Notes: a model not told the origin generated them from the letters alone. Positions 1 through 12,080 are shown, numbered from the stretch's first letter. The stretch: DNA of 64,000 nucleotides from Perilla frutescens (GCA_026008535.1 BRKX01000006.1:34522664-34586663), one strand, 5' to 3'. Numbers and translations are program-made.

Positions 1-1352
1 TTTCTACAAGGGATGCTCAAGGAGGACGTGTACGTCGAGCAACCGCCTGAATTCGAGATTGGAGACTAAGTCTTCAAACAAAAGAAAGCACTCTATGGGC
101 TGAAGCAAGCGCCCAGAGCCTGGTATGAAACCCTCACAACATTCTTGCTCAAAAATGGGTTTCAAAAAGGAGTCATTGATCACACTCTATTCAGAATAGA
201 AAGATCATCAGAGATCTTAATGGTTCAAATTTATGTGGATGACATAATATTTGGATCGAAGAGTAAGGATCTCTGCATTCGATTCGCACAACTGATGCAG
301 AGTGAATTCGAGATGAGCATGATGGGAGAAATGACCTTCTTCCTAGGACTCCAGGTAAAGTAGCTCCAAGATGGGATATTCGTCAGTCAAGCCAAGTATT
401 CAAAGGAGCTTGTCAAGAAGTTTGGAACTCATAAGGGAAAAACTATCAAGATCCCCATGAATACATCAGTTCAACTGAATCTCGATGAAGAAGGAGAATC
501 AGTTAGCCAAACTCAATACAGAGGTAACATCGGTTCGCTTCTCTATCTAACTACTAGTCAGCCAGACATTTGATATTCATTCGGCTTATGTGCACGCTTC
601 CAAGCCAACCCGAAGAAGAGTCATCTCGAAGCAGTAAAGAGGATCATCAAATACCTCAGAGGAACCATAAATCTTGGATTATGGTTTTCCAGAGATGACA
701 ACTTGAGTCTAACTGGCTATTCAGACTCAAACTTTGGTGGATGCAAGATTGATCGAAAGTGTACCAGTGAACATGTCAGTTTCTTGGTCACAAACTAATA
801 TCCTGGTTCAGCAAGAAGCAGCACTCAGTTGCAACATCGACAACTGAAGCAGAGTACGTAGCTGCTGGAAGCTATTGTGCACGGATACTCTAGATGAAGC
901 AGTAATTGAAAGATTATGAGGTCAAAACTGATGAAGTACTTATCTTCTACGATAATAATAGTGCCATTGCTATTTCTTAAAATCTAGTTTTGCATTCGAG
1001 AACAAAGCATATTGACATCAGGAAACGCTTCATCAAGGATCACATTTAAAAGAAGGATATATGCATCCAATATGTCAACACAGAGAAGCAGATAACTGAC
1101 ATCTTCACAAAGCCATTGCCAGAGGCAAGATTCGTAGAGCTATGTATCCAATTGGGGCTATTGGAACTAGCTTCAGAAGATGAAGATGATCAAGAAAATG
1201 GGAGAATACAAAGAGCAATCCTAGCTGATGAGAAAAAGAGAGAAGAAGCTGAAATTGAACCAAAAAGTACATCAGTTCAGTTGGCAAAAGGAGCCAAAAC
1301 TACTCAAGCCATCAGTTTAGACAAAAAGCAAGCTGAAAAGTTTGCAAACTGA
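1..1352 (+). pseudogene. Ty1/copia pol 3' end (reverse transcriptase C-terminal half and RNase H), decayed
   Basis: The frame starting at base 1 reads as the C-terminal half of a plant copia reverse transcriptase. ALYGLKQAPRAWY lies near 90-125, the catalytic YVDD box (QIYVDDIIFGS) near 229-258, FFLGLQVK near 339-360 and GSLLYL near 535-550. Stop codons interrupt it at 67, 361 and about 570. Near 795 the reading moves to another frame for RNase H (HSVATSTTEAEYVAA near 825-870) and the end of pol (IFTKPLPEARF near 1100-1133), which stays open to 1352. The YVDDIIFGS wording and the long coding extension after pol fit the SIRE/Maximus lineage; that assignment is inference. Gag, protease, integrase and the 5' LTR lie outside the window. 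The copy cannot make an active enzyme as read. Confidence 0.88.
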
Positions 1353-4300
1353 TGAGAGGCGTGGAAGCTGAGAAGTCAAAAGGGCCAGAACTGATCAGAT
1401 GCTCAATCAGTTCACAATGGAGAAAGCAGCTCATGGTCAGCTGAAGCAAGCAGCCAAACTGAAAGGAGCTGGAGCAGCTGAGCCAATACAGCTCAAGAAA
1501 AAGATTGCAGTTGTGGAAGGAAGAGGAAAACAACTGGCAACTGAGACAGCAAGGAACAACTCGTCAAATTCTGATGAGTATTCATCTCTCAAAAATTGCT
1601 AATAATCTGCAAAAAATCCCTCAAGCCAGTCAAATTTCTAAACAATGGCTTAAGCTTCTGAACGAACTCCTCAAAAGATTTACATTTTCAGATTAACCAG
1701 AGAGGATTCGTCACCATTCTGCAACAAACTCTACAGAGATAAGTTCTTTGAACCAACAGTGTTCGTTCACAACTGCAACAACTCAGCACTCAGTGGTGAG
1801 ATTATCTCAAAGTTGAATCAATCAAATCTGGAAACCTTCGTGGAAGTTGCTCCAAAGAAGGTATATCCAGAAGCAGTTGCAGAATTCTATCTCAATGCCA
1901 GAAGCTCAAAGTAATCGAGTGAAATATCAACTGTAGTCTGAGGATGACAGTTCATTATCACTGCTGAGGTTCTTGGAGAAGTGTTCGAACTACCAGCCAG
2001 AGGACAAATTCTTGATGACACTGAGGTTGATATGAGAAGGGCATATCAACTATGGAAGAGACAAGGCTTAAGAAGAGAAGCCTACAAGAATAGCCACTTC
2101 ATCTCAAGATTCAAAGATGAATATGAAATGCTGGCATCAATTGTAGTGAAGATGATTATTGGGACTACTAGTAGTCACTCGGAGATGTCCAAGCCAAAAT
2201 ACAAGGCTTGTGTCGCTATTGACGATCAACTGGACATCAACTGGGCTCAACACTTCTTCAGTCAAATCAAGAAGTTCGCTTTACTTGTTCAAGAAAGGAA
2301 GCATGAGAATACATTTCCACAAAGCATCTGCTATCTCAACAGAGTCAGTTTGTTCCTGGAAAGGAGGTTTCTAGAGCTAATGGCTGAAGAAACAAACTAC
2401 TCACCAATGAACAGAGGAGACTTTATTCCAACTCACACTCTTTCTATCAAAATTAAAGAAGCTGGAGCAGCTGAGCCAATACAGCTCAAGAAAAAGATTG
2501 CAGTTGTGGAAGGAAGAGGAAAACAACTGGCAACTGAGACAGCAAGGAACAACTCGTCAAATTCTGATGAGTATTCATCTCTCAAAAATTGCTAATAATC
2601 TGCAAAAAATCCCTCAAGCCAGTCAAATTTCTAAACAATGGCTTAAGCTTCTGAACGAACTCCTCAAAAGATTTACATTTTCAGATTAACCAGAGAGGAT
2701 TCGTCACCATTCTGCAACAAACTCTACAGAGATAAGTTCTTTGAACCAACAGTGTTCGTTCACAACTGTAACAACTCAGCACTCAGTGGTGAGATTATCT
2801 CAAAGTTGAATCAATCAAATCTGGAAACCTTCGTGGAAGTTGCTCCAAAGAAGGTATATCCAGAAGCAGTTGCAGAATTCTATCTCAATGCCAGAAGCTC
2901 AAAGTAATCGAGTGAAATATTAACTGTAGTCTGAGGATGACAGTTCATTATCACTGCTGAGGTTCTTGGAGAAGTGTTCGAACTACCAGCCAGAGGACAA
3001 ATTCTTGATGACACTGAGGTTGATATGAGAAGGGCATATCAACTATGGAAGAGACAAGGCTTAAGAAGAGAAGCCTACAAGAATAGCCACTACATCTCAA
3101 GATTCAAAGATGAATTTGAAATGCTGGCATCAATTGTAGTGAAGATGATTATTGGGACTACTAGTAGTCACTCGGAGATGTCCAAGCCAAAATACAAGGC
3201 TTGTGTCGCTATTGACGATCAACTGGACATCAACTGGGCTCAACACTTCTTCAGTCAAATCAAGAAGTTCGCTTTACTTGTTTAAGAAAGGAAGCATGAG
3301 AATACATTTCCACAAAGCATCTGCTATCTCAACAGAGTCAGTTTGTTCCTGGAAAGGAGGTTTCTAGAGCTAATGGCTGAAGAAACAAACTACTCACCAA
3401 TGAACAGAGGAGACTTTATTCCAACTCACACTCTTTCTATCAAAATTAATGAAGCTGGAGCAGCTGAGCCAATACAGCTCAAGAAAAAGATTGCAGTTGT
3501 GGAAGGAAGAGGAAAACAACTGGCAACTGAGACAGCAAGGAACAACTCGTCAAATTCTGATGAGTATTCATCTCTCAAAAATTGCTAATAATCTGCAAAA
3601 AATCCCTCAAGCCAGTCAAATTTCTAAACAATGGCTTAAGCTTCTGAACGAACTCCTCAAAAGATTTACAATTTCAGATTAACCAGAGAGGATTCGTCAC
3701 CATTCTGCAACAAACTCTACAGAGATAAGTTCTTTGAACCAACAGTGTTCGTTCACAACTGTAACAACTCAGCACTCAGCGGTGAGATTATCTCAAAGTT
3801 GAATCAAGCAAATATGGAAACCTTCGTGGAAGTTGCTCCAAAGAAGGTATATCCAGAAGCAGTTGCAGAATTCTATCTCAATGCCAGAAGCTCAAAGTAA
3901 TCGAGTGAAATATCAACTGTAGTCTGAGGATGACGGTTCATTATCACTGCTGAGGTTCTTGGAGAAGTGTTAGAACTACCAGCCAGAGGACAAATTCTTG
4001 ATGACACTGAGGTTGATATGAGAAGGGCATATCAACTATGGAAGAGAGAAGGCTTAAGAAGAGAAGCCTACGAGAATAGCCACTTTATCTCAAGATTCAA
4101 AGATGAATATGAAATGTTGGCATCAATTGTAGTGAAGATGATTATTGGGACTACTAGTAGTCACTCGGAGATGTCCAAGCCAAAATACAAGGCTTGTGTC
4201 GCTATTGACGATCAACTGGACATCAACTGGGCTCAACACTTCTTCAGTCAAATCAAGAAGTTCGCTTTACTTGTTCAAGAAAGGAAGCATGAGAATACAT

Positions 4301-7300
4301 TTCCACAAAGCATCTGCTATCTCAACAGAGTCAGTTTGTTCCTGGAAAGGAGGTTTCTAGAGCTAATGGCTGAAGAAACAAACTACTCACCAATGAACAG
4401 AGGAGACTTTATTCCAACTCACACTCTTTCTATCAAAATTAAAGAAGCTGGAGCAGCTGAGCCAATACAGCTCAAGAAAAAGATTGCAGTTGTGGAAGGA
4501 AGAGGAAAACAACTGGCAACTGAGACAGCAAGGAACAACTCGTCAAATTCTGATGAGTATTCATCTCTCAAAAATTGCTAATAATCTGCAAAAAATCCCT
4601 CAAGCCAGTCAAATTTCTAAACAATGGCTTAAGCTTCTGAACGAACTCCTCAAAAGATTTACATTTTCAGATTAACCAGAGAGGATTCGTCACCATTCTG
4701 CAACAAACTCTACAGAGATAAGTTCTTTGAACCAACAGTGTTCGTTCACAACTGCAACAACTCAGCACTCAGTGGTGAGATTATCTCAAAGTTGAATCAA
4801 TCAAATCTGGAAACCTTCGTGGAAGTTGCTCCAAAGAAGGTATATCCAGAAGCAGTTGCAGAATTCTATCTCAATGCCAGAAGCTCAAAGTAATCGAGTG
4901 AAATATCAACTGTAGTCTGAGGATGACAGTTCATTATCACTGCTGAGGTTCTTGGAGAAGTGTTCGAACTACCAGCCAGAGGACAAATTCTTGATGACAC
5001 TGAGGTTGATATGAGAAGGGCATATCAACTATGGAAGAGACAAGGCTTAAGAAGAGAAGCCTACAAGAATAGCCACTTTATCTCAAGATTCAAAGATGAA
5101 TATGAAATGTTGGCATCAATTGTAGTGAAGATGATTATTGGGACTACTAGTAGTCACTCGGAGATGTCCAAGCCAAAATACAAGGCTTGTGTCGCTATTG
5201 ACGATCAACTGGACATCAACTGGGCTCAACACTTCTTCAGTCAAATCAAGAAGTTCGCTTTACTTGTTCAAGAAAGGAAGCATGAGAATACATTTCCACA
5301 AAGCATCTGCTATCTCAACAGAGTCAGTTTGTTCCTGGAAAGGAGGTTTCTAGAGCTAATGGCTGAAGAAACAAACTACTCACCAATGAACAGAGGAGAC
5401 TTTATTCCAACTCACACTCTTTCTATCAAAATTAAAGAAGCTGGAGCAGCTGAGCCAATACAGCTCAAGAAAAATATTGCAGTTGTGGAAGGAAGAGGAA
5501 AACAACTGGCAACTGAGACAGCAAGGAACAACTCGTCAAATTCTGATGAGTATTCATCTCTCAAAAATTGCTAATAATCTGCAAAAAATCCCTCAAGCCA
5601 GTCAAATTTCTAAACAATGGCTTAAGCTTCTGAACGAACTCCTCAAAAGATTTACAATTTCAGATTAACCAGAGAGGATTCGTCACCATTCTGCAACAAA
5701 CTCTACAGAGATAAGTTCTTTGAACCAACAGTGTTCGTTCACAACTGTAACAACTCAGCACTCAGCGGTGAGATTATCTCAAAGTTGAATCAATCAAATC
5801 TGGAAACCTTCGTGGAAGTTGCTCCAAAGAAGGTATATCCAGAAGCAGTTGCAGAATTCTATCTCAATGCCAGAAGCTCAAAGTAATCGAGTGAAATATC
5901 AACTGTAGTCTGAGGATGACGGTTCATTATCACTGCTGAGGTTCTTGGAGAAGTGTTAGAACTACCAGCCAGAGGACAAATTCTTGATGACACTGAGGTT
6001 GATATGAGAAGGGCATGTCAACTATGGAAGAGACAAGGCTTAAGAAGAGAAGCCTACGAGAATAGCCACTTCATCTCAAGATTCAAAGATGAATATGAAA
6101 TGCTGGCATCAATTGTAGTGAAGATGATTATTGGGACTACTAGTAGTCACTCGGAGATGTCCAAGCCAAAATACAAGGCTTGTGTCGCTATTGACGATCA
6201 ACTGGACATCAACTGGGCTCAACACTTCTTCAGTCAAATCAAGAAGTTCGCTTTACTTGTTCAAGAAAGGAAGCATGAGAATACATTTCCACAAAGCATC
6301 TGCTATCTCAACAGAGTCAGTTTGTTCCTAGAAAGGAGGTTTCTAGAGCTAATGGCTGAAGAAACAAACTACTCACCAATGAACAGAGGAGACTTTATTC
6401 CAACTCACATTCTTTCTATCAAAATTAAAGAAGCTGGAGCAGCTGAGCCAATACAGCTCAAGAAAAAGATTGCAGTTGTGGAAGGAAGAGGAAAACAACT
6501 GGCAACTGAGACAGCAAGGAACAACTCGTCAAATTCTGATGAGTATTCATCTCTCAAAAATTGCTAATAATCTGCAAAAAATCCCTCAAGCCAGTCAAAT
6601 TTCTAAACAATGGCTTAAGCTTCTGAACGAACTCCTCAAAAGATTTACAATTTCAGATTAACTAGAGAGGATTCGTCACCATTCTGCAACAAACTCTACA
6701 GAGATAAGTTCTTTGAACCAATAGTGTTCGTTCACAACTGTAACAACTCAGCACTCAGCGGTGAGATTATCTCAAAGTTGAATCAAGCAAATATGGAAAC
6801 CTTCGTGGAAGTTGCTCCGAAGAAGGTATATCAAGAAGCAGTTGCAGAATTCTATCTCAATGCCAGAAGCTCAAAGTAATCGAGTGAAATATCAACTGTA
6901 GTCTGAGGATGACGGTTCATTATCACTGCTGAGGTTCTTGGAGAAGTGTTAGAACTACCAGCCAGAGGACAAATTCTTGATGACACTGAGGTTGATATGA
7001 GAAGGGCATATCAACTATGGAAGAGACAAGGCTTAAGAAGAGAAGCCTACGAGAATAGCCACTTTATCTCAAGATTCAAAGATGAATATGAAATGTTGGC
7101 ATCAATTGTAGTGAAGATGATTATTGGGACTACTAGTAGTCACTCGGAGATGTCCAAGCCAAAATACAAGGCTTGTGTCGCTATTGACGATCAACTGGAC
7201 ATCAACTGGGCTCAACATTTCTTCAGTCAAATCAAGAAGTTCGCTTTACTTGTTCAAGAAAGGAAGCATGAGAATACATTTCCAGAAAGCATCTGCTATC

Positions 7301-7551
7301 TCAACAGAGTCAGTTTGTTCCTGGAAAGGAGGTTTCCAGAGCTAATGGCTGAAGAAACAAACTACTCACCAACGAACAGAGGAGACTTTATTCCAACTCC
7401 CACTCTTTCTATCAAAATTAAAGAAGCTGGAGCAGCTGAGCCAATACAGCTCAAGAAAAAGATTGCAGTTGTGGAAAGAAGAGGAAAACAACTGGTAACT
7501 GAGACAGCAAGGAACAACTCGTCAAATTCTGATGAGTATTTTGTAGACTAA
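1353..7551 (+). pseudogene. Envelope-position ORF of the copia element, amplified sixfold and full of stops
   Basis: Downstream of pol, frame 1 carries a protein region repeated by the 993-bp array. Each copy has an upstream part (KLYRDKFFEPTVFVHNC, then EVAPKKVYPEAVAEFY) and, after shared stops, a long open stretch starting M(F/L)ELPARGQILDDTEVDM and containing INWAQHFFSQIKK. Open stretches lie at 1981-2595, 2974-3285 (cut by an extra TAA), 3967-4581, 4960-5574, 5953-6567 and 6946-7551. The layout EFY... / ...LPxxG... / ...W resembles the 'putative plant transposon protein' domain often annotated in asterid retroelements; I recognise it only by pattern. In SIRE-type elements the ORF after pol is called env-like, but I see no clear signal peptide or transmembrane segment. 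Most stops are shared by all copies, so decay preceded the amplification. Confidence 0.65.
1468..7540 (+). repeat. Tandem array of 993-bp units (six full copies plus a 115-bp partial)
   Basis: The landmark GCTGGAGCAGCTGAGCC recurs at 1468, 2461, 3454, 4447, 5440, 6433 and 7426, a spacing of exactly 993 every time. Six complete units therefore fill 1468-7425, and a seventh runs to 7540 before the sequence departs. The period is 331 codons, so every unit keeps the same reading frame. Units differ by scattered substitutions and have no length differences. Two types are visible: units 1, 2 and 4 encode RFTFSD then MFELP, while units 3, 5 and 6 encode RFTISD then MLELP. Units 3 and 6 also share AATATGG (near 3810 and 6791), and units 1 and 4 share AACTGCAACAAC. 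The pattern indicates growth by unequal exchange, including multi-unit blocks. A 115-bp segment begins the array and also ends it. Confidence 0.95.
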
Positions 7552-9208
7552 TACAGAGTAGCTGAAGCTGAAATTCGAGCAGCTGCGACTGGAACAGGAA
7601 CCAGCACAGCTACCAGAGCAAGGGCATCAACTGACCAATTAAGAATAGTCTTGATTGAGTCAAATATTGAAGATGAAGAAATGCCAATCGCTAAATTAGT
7701 TCTGAAGAAGAAACCAGCTCCTTAAGAGATGAAAAGAAGTGTCAGGGCAGCCAAGAGAAGAAAGGCTAGTCTAGTTGAGGATCAATATCCAACTATCGTC
7801 CCAAATCTCTTAGCTGAAGATGTTGCCCCATGTGCAAATCCAAGGGACTTGCTCCCTGAAAGAGGGATACCACATAAAGAGGCTCAAGCGAATTACTTCA
7901 GGCATACATGCCCACCAATGCCTCAAACCGCAGAAAACATCAGAGCCTTCTCAAAATGAGAAGATATCAAGAAACGAGCTGAGGAAACAACTCACCAATA
8001 TGCAGCACAACACTATGCCTCAGAAAAGCAGCAAGAATAATGGAGCCACGAAAAGCAAGGACCTGAAGAGACAACTAAGTCTCAGGAAGATGTGCACAAA
8101 CCCATCCAGAGGGTCCATGGAGAATATTTTTAGTGAGATCTGTGATAAAAAGGGAATAAAACCACCTGCCTTCTCTATTGAAAAGGAAAGCAAGAGATGG
8201 ATAAAACTGCAAAGATGGCTCTATGATTAAGTGATGAAGGGCCAATCAGGACCACAACCTGAAATTTCATCAGCAGGAGAGAAAGAAGTACCAATAGATG
8301 ATCTCGTAAATGAGGTTTTGGGAGATCTACACTACCCAAAAGAGGTTGTGACCAATGTCATTGCAGACTCCCCAGAGCATCGATCATCTACTATAGAAAA
8401 AACTCACAAGTATACCACAGACTTGGAGTTTGAAGAGCTACTAAGATCACCAATTAGACCAGAGAAGGGTGAAATTGAAGGGCCAACTGAGCAAGAAGAG
8501 GACCAGGAGGAGTCCCAGAATGCTCCAACTGCAGAGCCAGCTGAAGAGGCTCGAGTGACTGAAGAAACTGAGGTTGAGACTGATCTCCAACTGCCCCTTG
8601 CTGCTTATGCCAAGCCAGTCTCCTAGTATGATTCTTCAGTACAGACATTCATTAAGCCTATCCCAGAAGAGATACCAACTGATCATGTTCATGAGGTGCC
8701 ATATTTGGAAAATCTGACTGATCAGTTGACTGAAGAGCAGAATCAAGGCTACACAGGCTCACTTGCCATAGTGGTGTATGTGGATCCAAACCAGCAAAGA
8801 TCAGAACTTATGCTGCCACCACCAAAGAAAAGCTATGGTGAAACTGAAAGCTTGGGAAATCCTGAACAAACCAGGACAATCCCCTGCGATGAGCTGGATT
8901 GAAATTGAAGATGGAAATGAAGCCACATCAAGAGACGATGGATTCCTATTTGACAGTCTTATTCTCCATGTAGAAGAAACTGCAGCAGCACAGTTCCAGG
9001 AGCTACTAGAGAGCTCCATAGCTCAGTGTACAGTTCGGTACGGAGAGCAGTTTCGCAGCATCGAAGAGTAACTCAAGCTGCATAGAGAGCTCATCCAGCA
9101 TCTGTAAGTTCAACTGAATGCTCAACAAGTTGCAGCCTCGCCATCAAGACATAAAGAAACTGGTGAGCCACTTGCTAAAAGGAAGAAGACAGAGTACAAG
9201 AAGGATTA
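7541..9208 (+). pseudogene. 3' part of the copia envelope-position ORF, after the repeat array
   Basis: After the partial seventh repeat the same frame continues with an Ala/Thr/Arg-rich stretch and, after a stop at about 7725, KRSVRAAKRRKASLVEDQYP (from 7732) to 7959. Further open pieces lie at 7820-8230, 8231-8626 (very acidic, rich in Glu, Pro and Thr) and 8696-8902. A final piece near 8860-9071 is followed by a Lys-rich tail (EPLAKRKKTEYKKD, ending near 9208). The pieces lie in different frames, so this is a decayed gene rather than separate small genes. Its composition (acidic, Pro/Thr-rich, basic tail) suggests a nucleic-acid- or chromatin-associated protein, but I recognise no domain and give no function. 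Confidence 0.5.
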
Positions 9209-9874
9209 GAGACTGATCAAGCTCAGCTGATTAGGACCTCTAAGTGTTCTTCTTGTAATTAAGCTCTATAATTCTTTTTTATCGATAAAACAAATATTTT
9301 ATTGATAAATCAGTGCTGATGGTAAGGAAATTACATCAGTTATCCACGACCAACCCATTAAGATAACTGAAGGAACAGTTGCTGAAGTTTTTCAACTTCC
9401 AAGGCAAGGAGCAACCATTCAAGATTTGAGTGAAGCAGCTGAACCATACTAGAGAAGATGGAAGACCCCTACATGCAAGAAGGAATTCAGGTTTACCATA
9501 GCTAAAATTGATTTAAGGCCAGAGTATGCAGTTTTGCTCGACATCGCAAACAAGATGATGTTTGGAGCAACTGGAAGCCTAAGCAAGCTTACCCAAGAGA
9601 GGTACAAGGTGATGATACACCTAGCTGAACGACGTGAGATAAACTGGGCAGAGTTTGTATTCTCACAGATCAAGCGTCAAGTTCTCAAGACCTCCAACTC
9701 AAAGAGAACAAGGAAGTTTAAGTCTGTGGTTGGACTCGTTCTCAGCATGAGCAAGATGATTTAAGACATCTTGAAGCTGCCAAATGATGATGCACTACTA
9801 GTCCTCATCTCTGACTGAATTTCCAAGAGAGGAAGCATCCATCTTCACTCACTTAAGAAGAAAAGGCTAACAAA
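9209..9874 (+). pseudogene. Second, divergent copy of the domain found in the 993-bp repeat
   Basis: From about 9310 the plus strand encodes a protein resembling the 993-bp unit product but clearly older: AEVFQLPRQGATIQDL corresponds to GEVFELPARGQILDDT, ANKMMFGATGS to VKMIIGTTSS, and REINWAEFVFSQIKRQV to LDINWAQHFFSQIKKFA. The longest open piece is 9534-9764, and stops break the rest. Bases 9209-9310 are AT-rich and non-coding. This copy may be the next ORF of the same element or the remains of another related element; the sequence does not decide. The block ends where element D begins at 9875. Confidence 0.55.
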
Positions 9875-9918
9875 GAGCCATAAAACTACTCAAATGCATG
9901 TAAAAACCATGTTTATCA

Positions 9919-9932
9919 ATCCCCCAAACTTG
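9919..9932 (-). other. Polypurine tract of element D
   Basis: On the minus strand a tract reading GTTTGGGGGAT directly precedes the LTR start TGATAAAC. This is the expected position and composition of the plus-strand primer site of an LTR retrotransposon, and it resembles the Athila tract at 52242-52256. Confidence 0.7.
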
Positions 9933-11156
9933 AACCATTGTTCGTCCTCGAACAATGAGAAGAACATTAAGAAAATATAAACATGGAGGAGAACAAGTAC
10001 ACTCGATCATAAATGCTTCACGAACATGCTCAAAATAATTTAATTGCATAAATTCAACATCATCAACTCATCCAAATCTCAGCACAATTAATATCCATAA
10101 ACAAAGCATGAACCTCACCGATATGTCTATCGCTCATCTCACAAGTGTTTCAAATAACGCTCATCGAATCAAATGCAAATGCAAAAGTGTTAACCATAGG
10201 CTTGCCAATCGTCTAAAACACTCATATACTCAATCATAGAAGAATAAAGATCAATGAGGTCTTTGATTTAGGATGTAATGTCGGGACAATAGTTAAGGTT
10301 AGGAATTTTTGGCTAAGTGACTCGAAAATTCAACACACTCACAACCTTTTTCAACTCCAACCACAAGTATGGATCCAAAATCCATCTCCCAACTCTTTCC
10401 AACTCCCTCACACTTCAAAACATTATTCTCTTATGCTCATCTCAACAACAAAAATACAAACAAGCCAACAAATAGCAAACATTCTCAATTGCTACCTTTC
10501 AATATTTGACTCTTTTTTGTTTCTTCTTTTTCTTTTTTCTTTTCATTTTCGATTTTTTTCTTTTTCTTTTTCAACCTTCGAGCTTATGAGAATATCTTTC
10601 ACCCCAATATCAACATCTCCATTCTCTCTCCACAAAAACACTATTTTCCACAACAAGATACCCTTATTCACCTTCCGAACCCCCCATCATCCAAGTTCAT
10701 GAACAAAAGGTAATTATGGCTCAAATTGGCTAGCAATGATCAATTTTTCGATTAGTGTTTAGGAATTAATGTGGCTATGAAAAGATGGCCTCAAATCACT
10801 TCTAAATTCTACACATAATCGAGATTATTCGAATAGAAACCATGGCAAGTTCTAGACACACCAAAGCATGCATGACAAACACTCATGAAAGAAATCAAAC
10901 TGTGCATTGATATACAGTTACGGCTCAAAAAGCTCACAGGACTATTCATGCTTCATTTCCTTCAATTTCAAGTACATCAATTCAAACAAGTCAAGATCCA
11001 TCAAATTCATGCAATATTTTTCAAAAAATACGCTCCTTTTCATCATTAGCATTTCACGAGTTCACCAAAAACATGGCTTTCAACCACAAAAACACAACTA
11101 AAACGACTCAAAGAAAAACTAAAAATACGTGCCAAACATATCAAATCCATCCCCCT

Positions 11157-11198
11157 CCCCCAAACTTATTCAACTGCAAAGAGAATAAGTTTGGAGGG
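11157..11198 (-). repeat. Internal G-rich polypurine-like tract inside an inverted repeat (element D)
   Basis: CCAAACTTATTC (11160-11171) and GAATAAGTTTGG (11183-11194) form a perfect 12-bp inverted repeat with an 11-base loop. On the minus strand this contains AAGTTTGGGGGAGGGGG, a purine tract very like the 3' polypurine tract of the same element about 1.24 kb away. It may be a second plus-strand priming site or a hairpin; both are inference. Confidence 0.6.
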
Positions 11199-11903
11199 AA
11201 CTAAATAAAGATGTGTTTGGAACGAACTCACCGTACACCAACATGGAGAAAAGGACCTCGAAACCCGGCATGGATGATCTCAGCATAGCTTTTGGGCTCC
11301 AAACGTCTTTCTACAAGTTAGCACACGAAAACAAGACACAAAACAAGAGAAAAGAAAGAAAAACAAAGCAAATAAAATGATGGGTTACCTCCCATCCAGT
11401 GCTTTATTTAACGTCTTTAGCTAGACGGTACCTCAACAGTTAATGCGGTTTAAAGCAATTGCGACACTCTATCATCAAATTAATCCCACTAATTAATTAT
11501 CTCCGCCAGGACTCAAATTAACTAGCTAGCATGCATAAATTGTGATCAGTAATTAAGCATGAAATCAAAAGCTCTTGAACAATTGAACACAATAATCGGA
11601 AGGGAAAAATAACAAGATTAAATTAAATACATAGCTTCAATCATGCTTTGCAAACCCTAGAATTAATAAAAGACTACTCACGCATAATTAAAATCATAGA
11701 AATAATAGAATTAAGAATAATCATAAACATAATATAAATATGCGATAGATTGGAAAAATCGGAATGACGATTAGTTGATTAAAACTTGAATTCTTCAATG
11801 TTGAATGTTCACAGCAAAACCTCGAAAGTAAAATTAAGTTTGGAATTCTAAAATAATGAATAAATTCTATGTCAAAAACGTCCAAAAATCGTGCAAAGTA
11901 GAG

Positions 11904-11913
11904 CCTTATATAG
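11904..11913 (-). promoter_or_regulatory. TATA box of element D LTR
   Basis: CTATATAAGG on the minus strand lies about 470 bases inside the LTR start at 12380 and about 60-170 bases downstream of a palindrome cluster. This is the usual geometry of an LTR promoter. The transcription start would lie about 30 bases lower in coordinate. Confidence 0.6.
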
Positions 11914-11971
11914 TTAGGGAAAAACAGAGCCCAAAAAGGAAGGAAAAAGAGCCCAATTTTCGGCGTAAAGT

Positions 11972-12080
11972 GGCACGGACCGTGCCGTGTGACGGCACGG
12001 ACCGTGCCGTTGCTCCAGAGACTCCAAAAATTGATTGTTTCATGGCACGGGCCGTGCCGTCGGACGGCACGGTCCGTGCC
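11972..12080. promoter_or_regulatory. Four GGCACGGnCCGTGCC palindromes upstream of the D LTR TATA box
   Basis: Perfect 7+1+7 palindromes lie at 11972-11986, 11994-12008, 12044-12058 and 12066-12080, with central bases A, A, G and T. Within each pair the start-to-start spacing is 22 bp. Each pair, with its GT...AC linker, forms a 37-bp near-palindrome (11972-12008 and 12044-12080). The cluster lies just upstream of the LTR TATA box. It could bind a dimeric factor or form a cruciform or RNA hairpin; no factor is identified. Confidence 0.7.

Noticed and set aside
1468..7540. CRISPR-like or centromeric satellite interpretation of the repeats
   Set aside because: Units are 993 bp, contiguous without spacers and contain retroelement ORF sequence, so neither applies directly.
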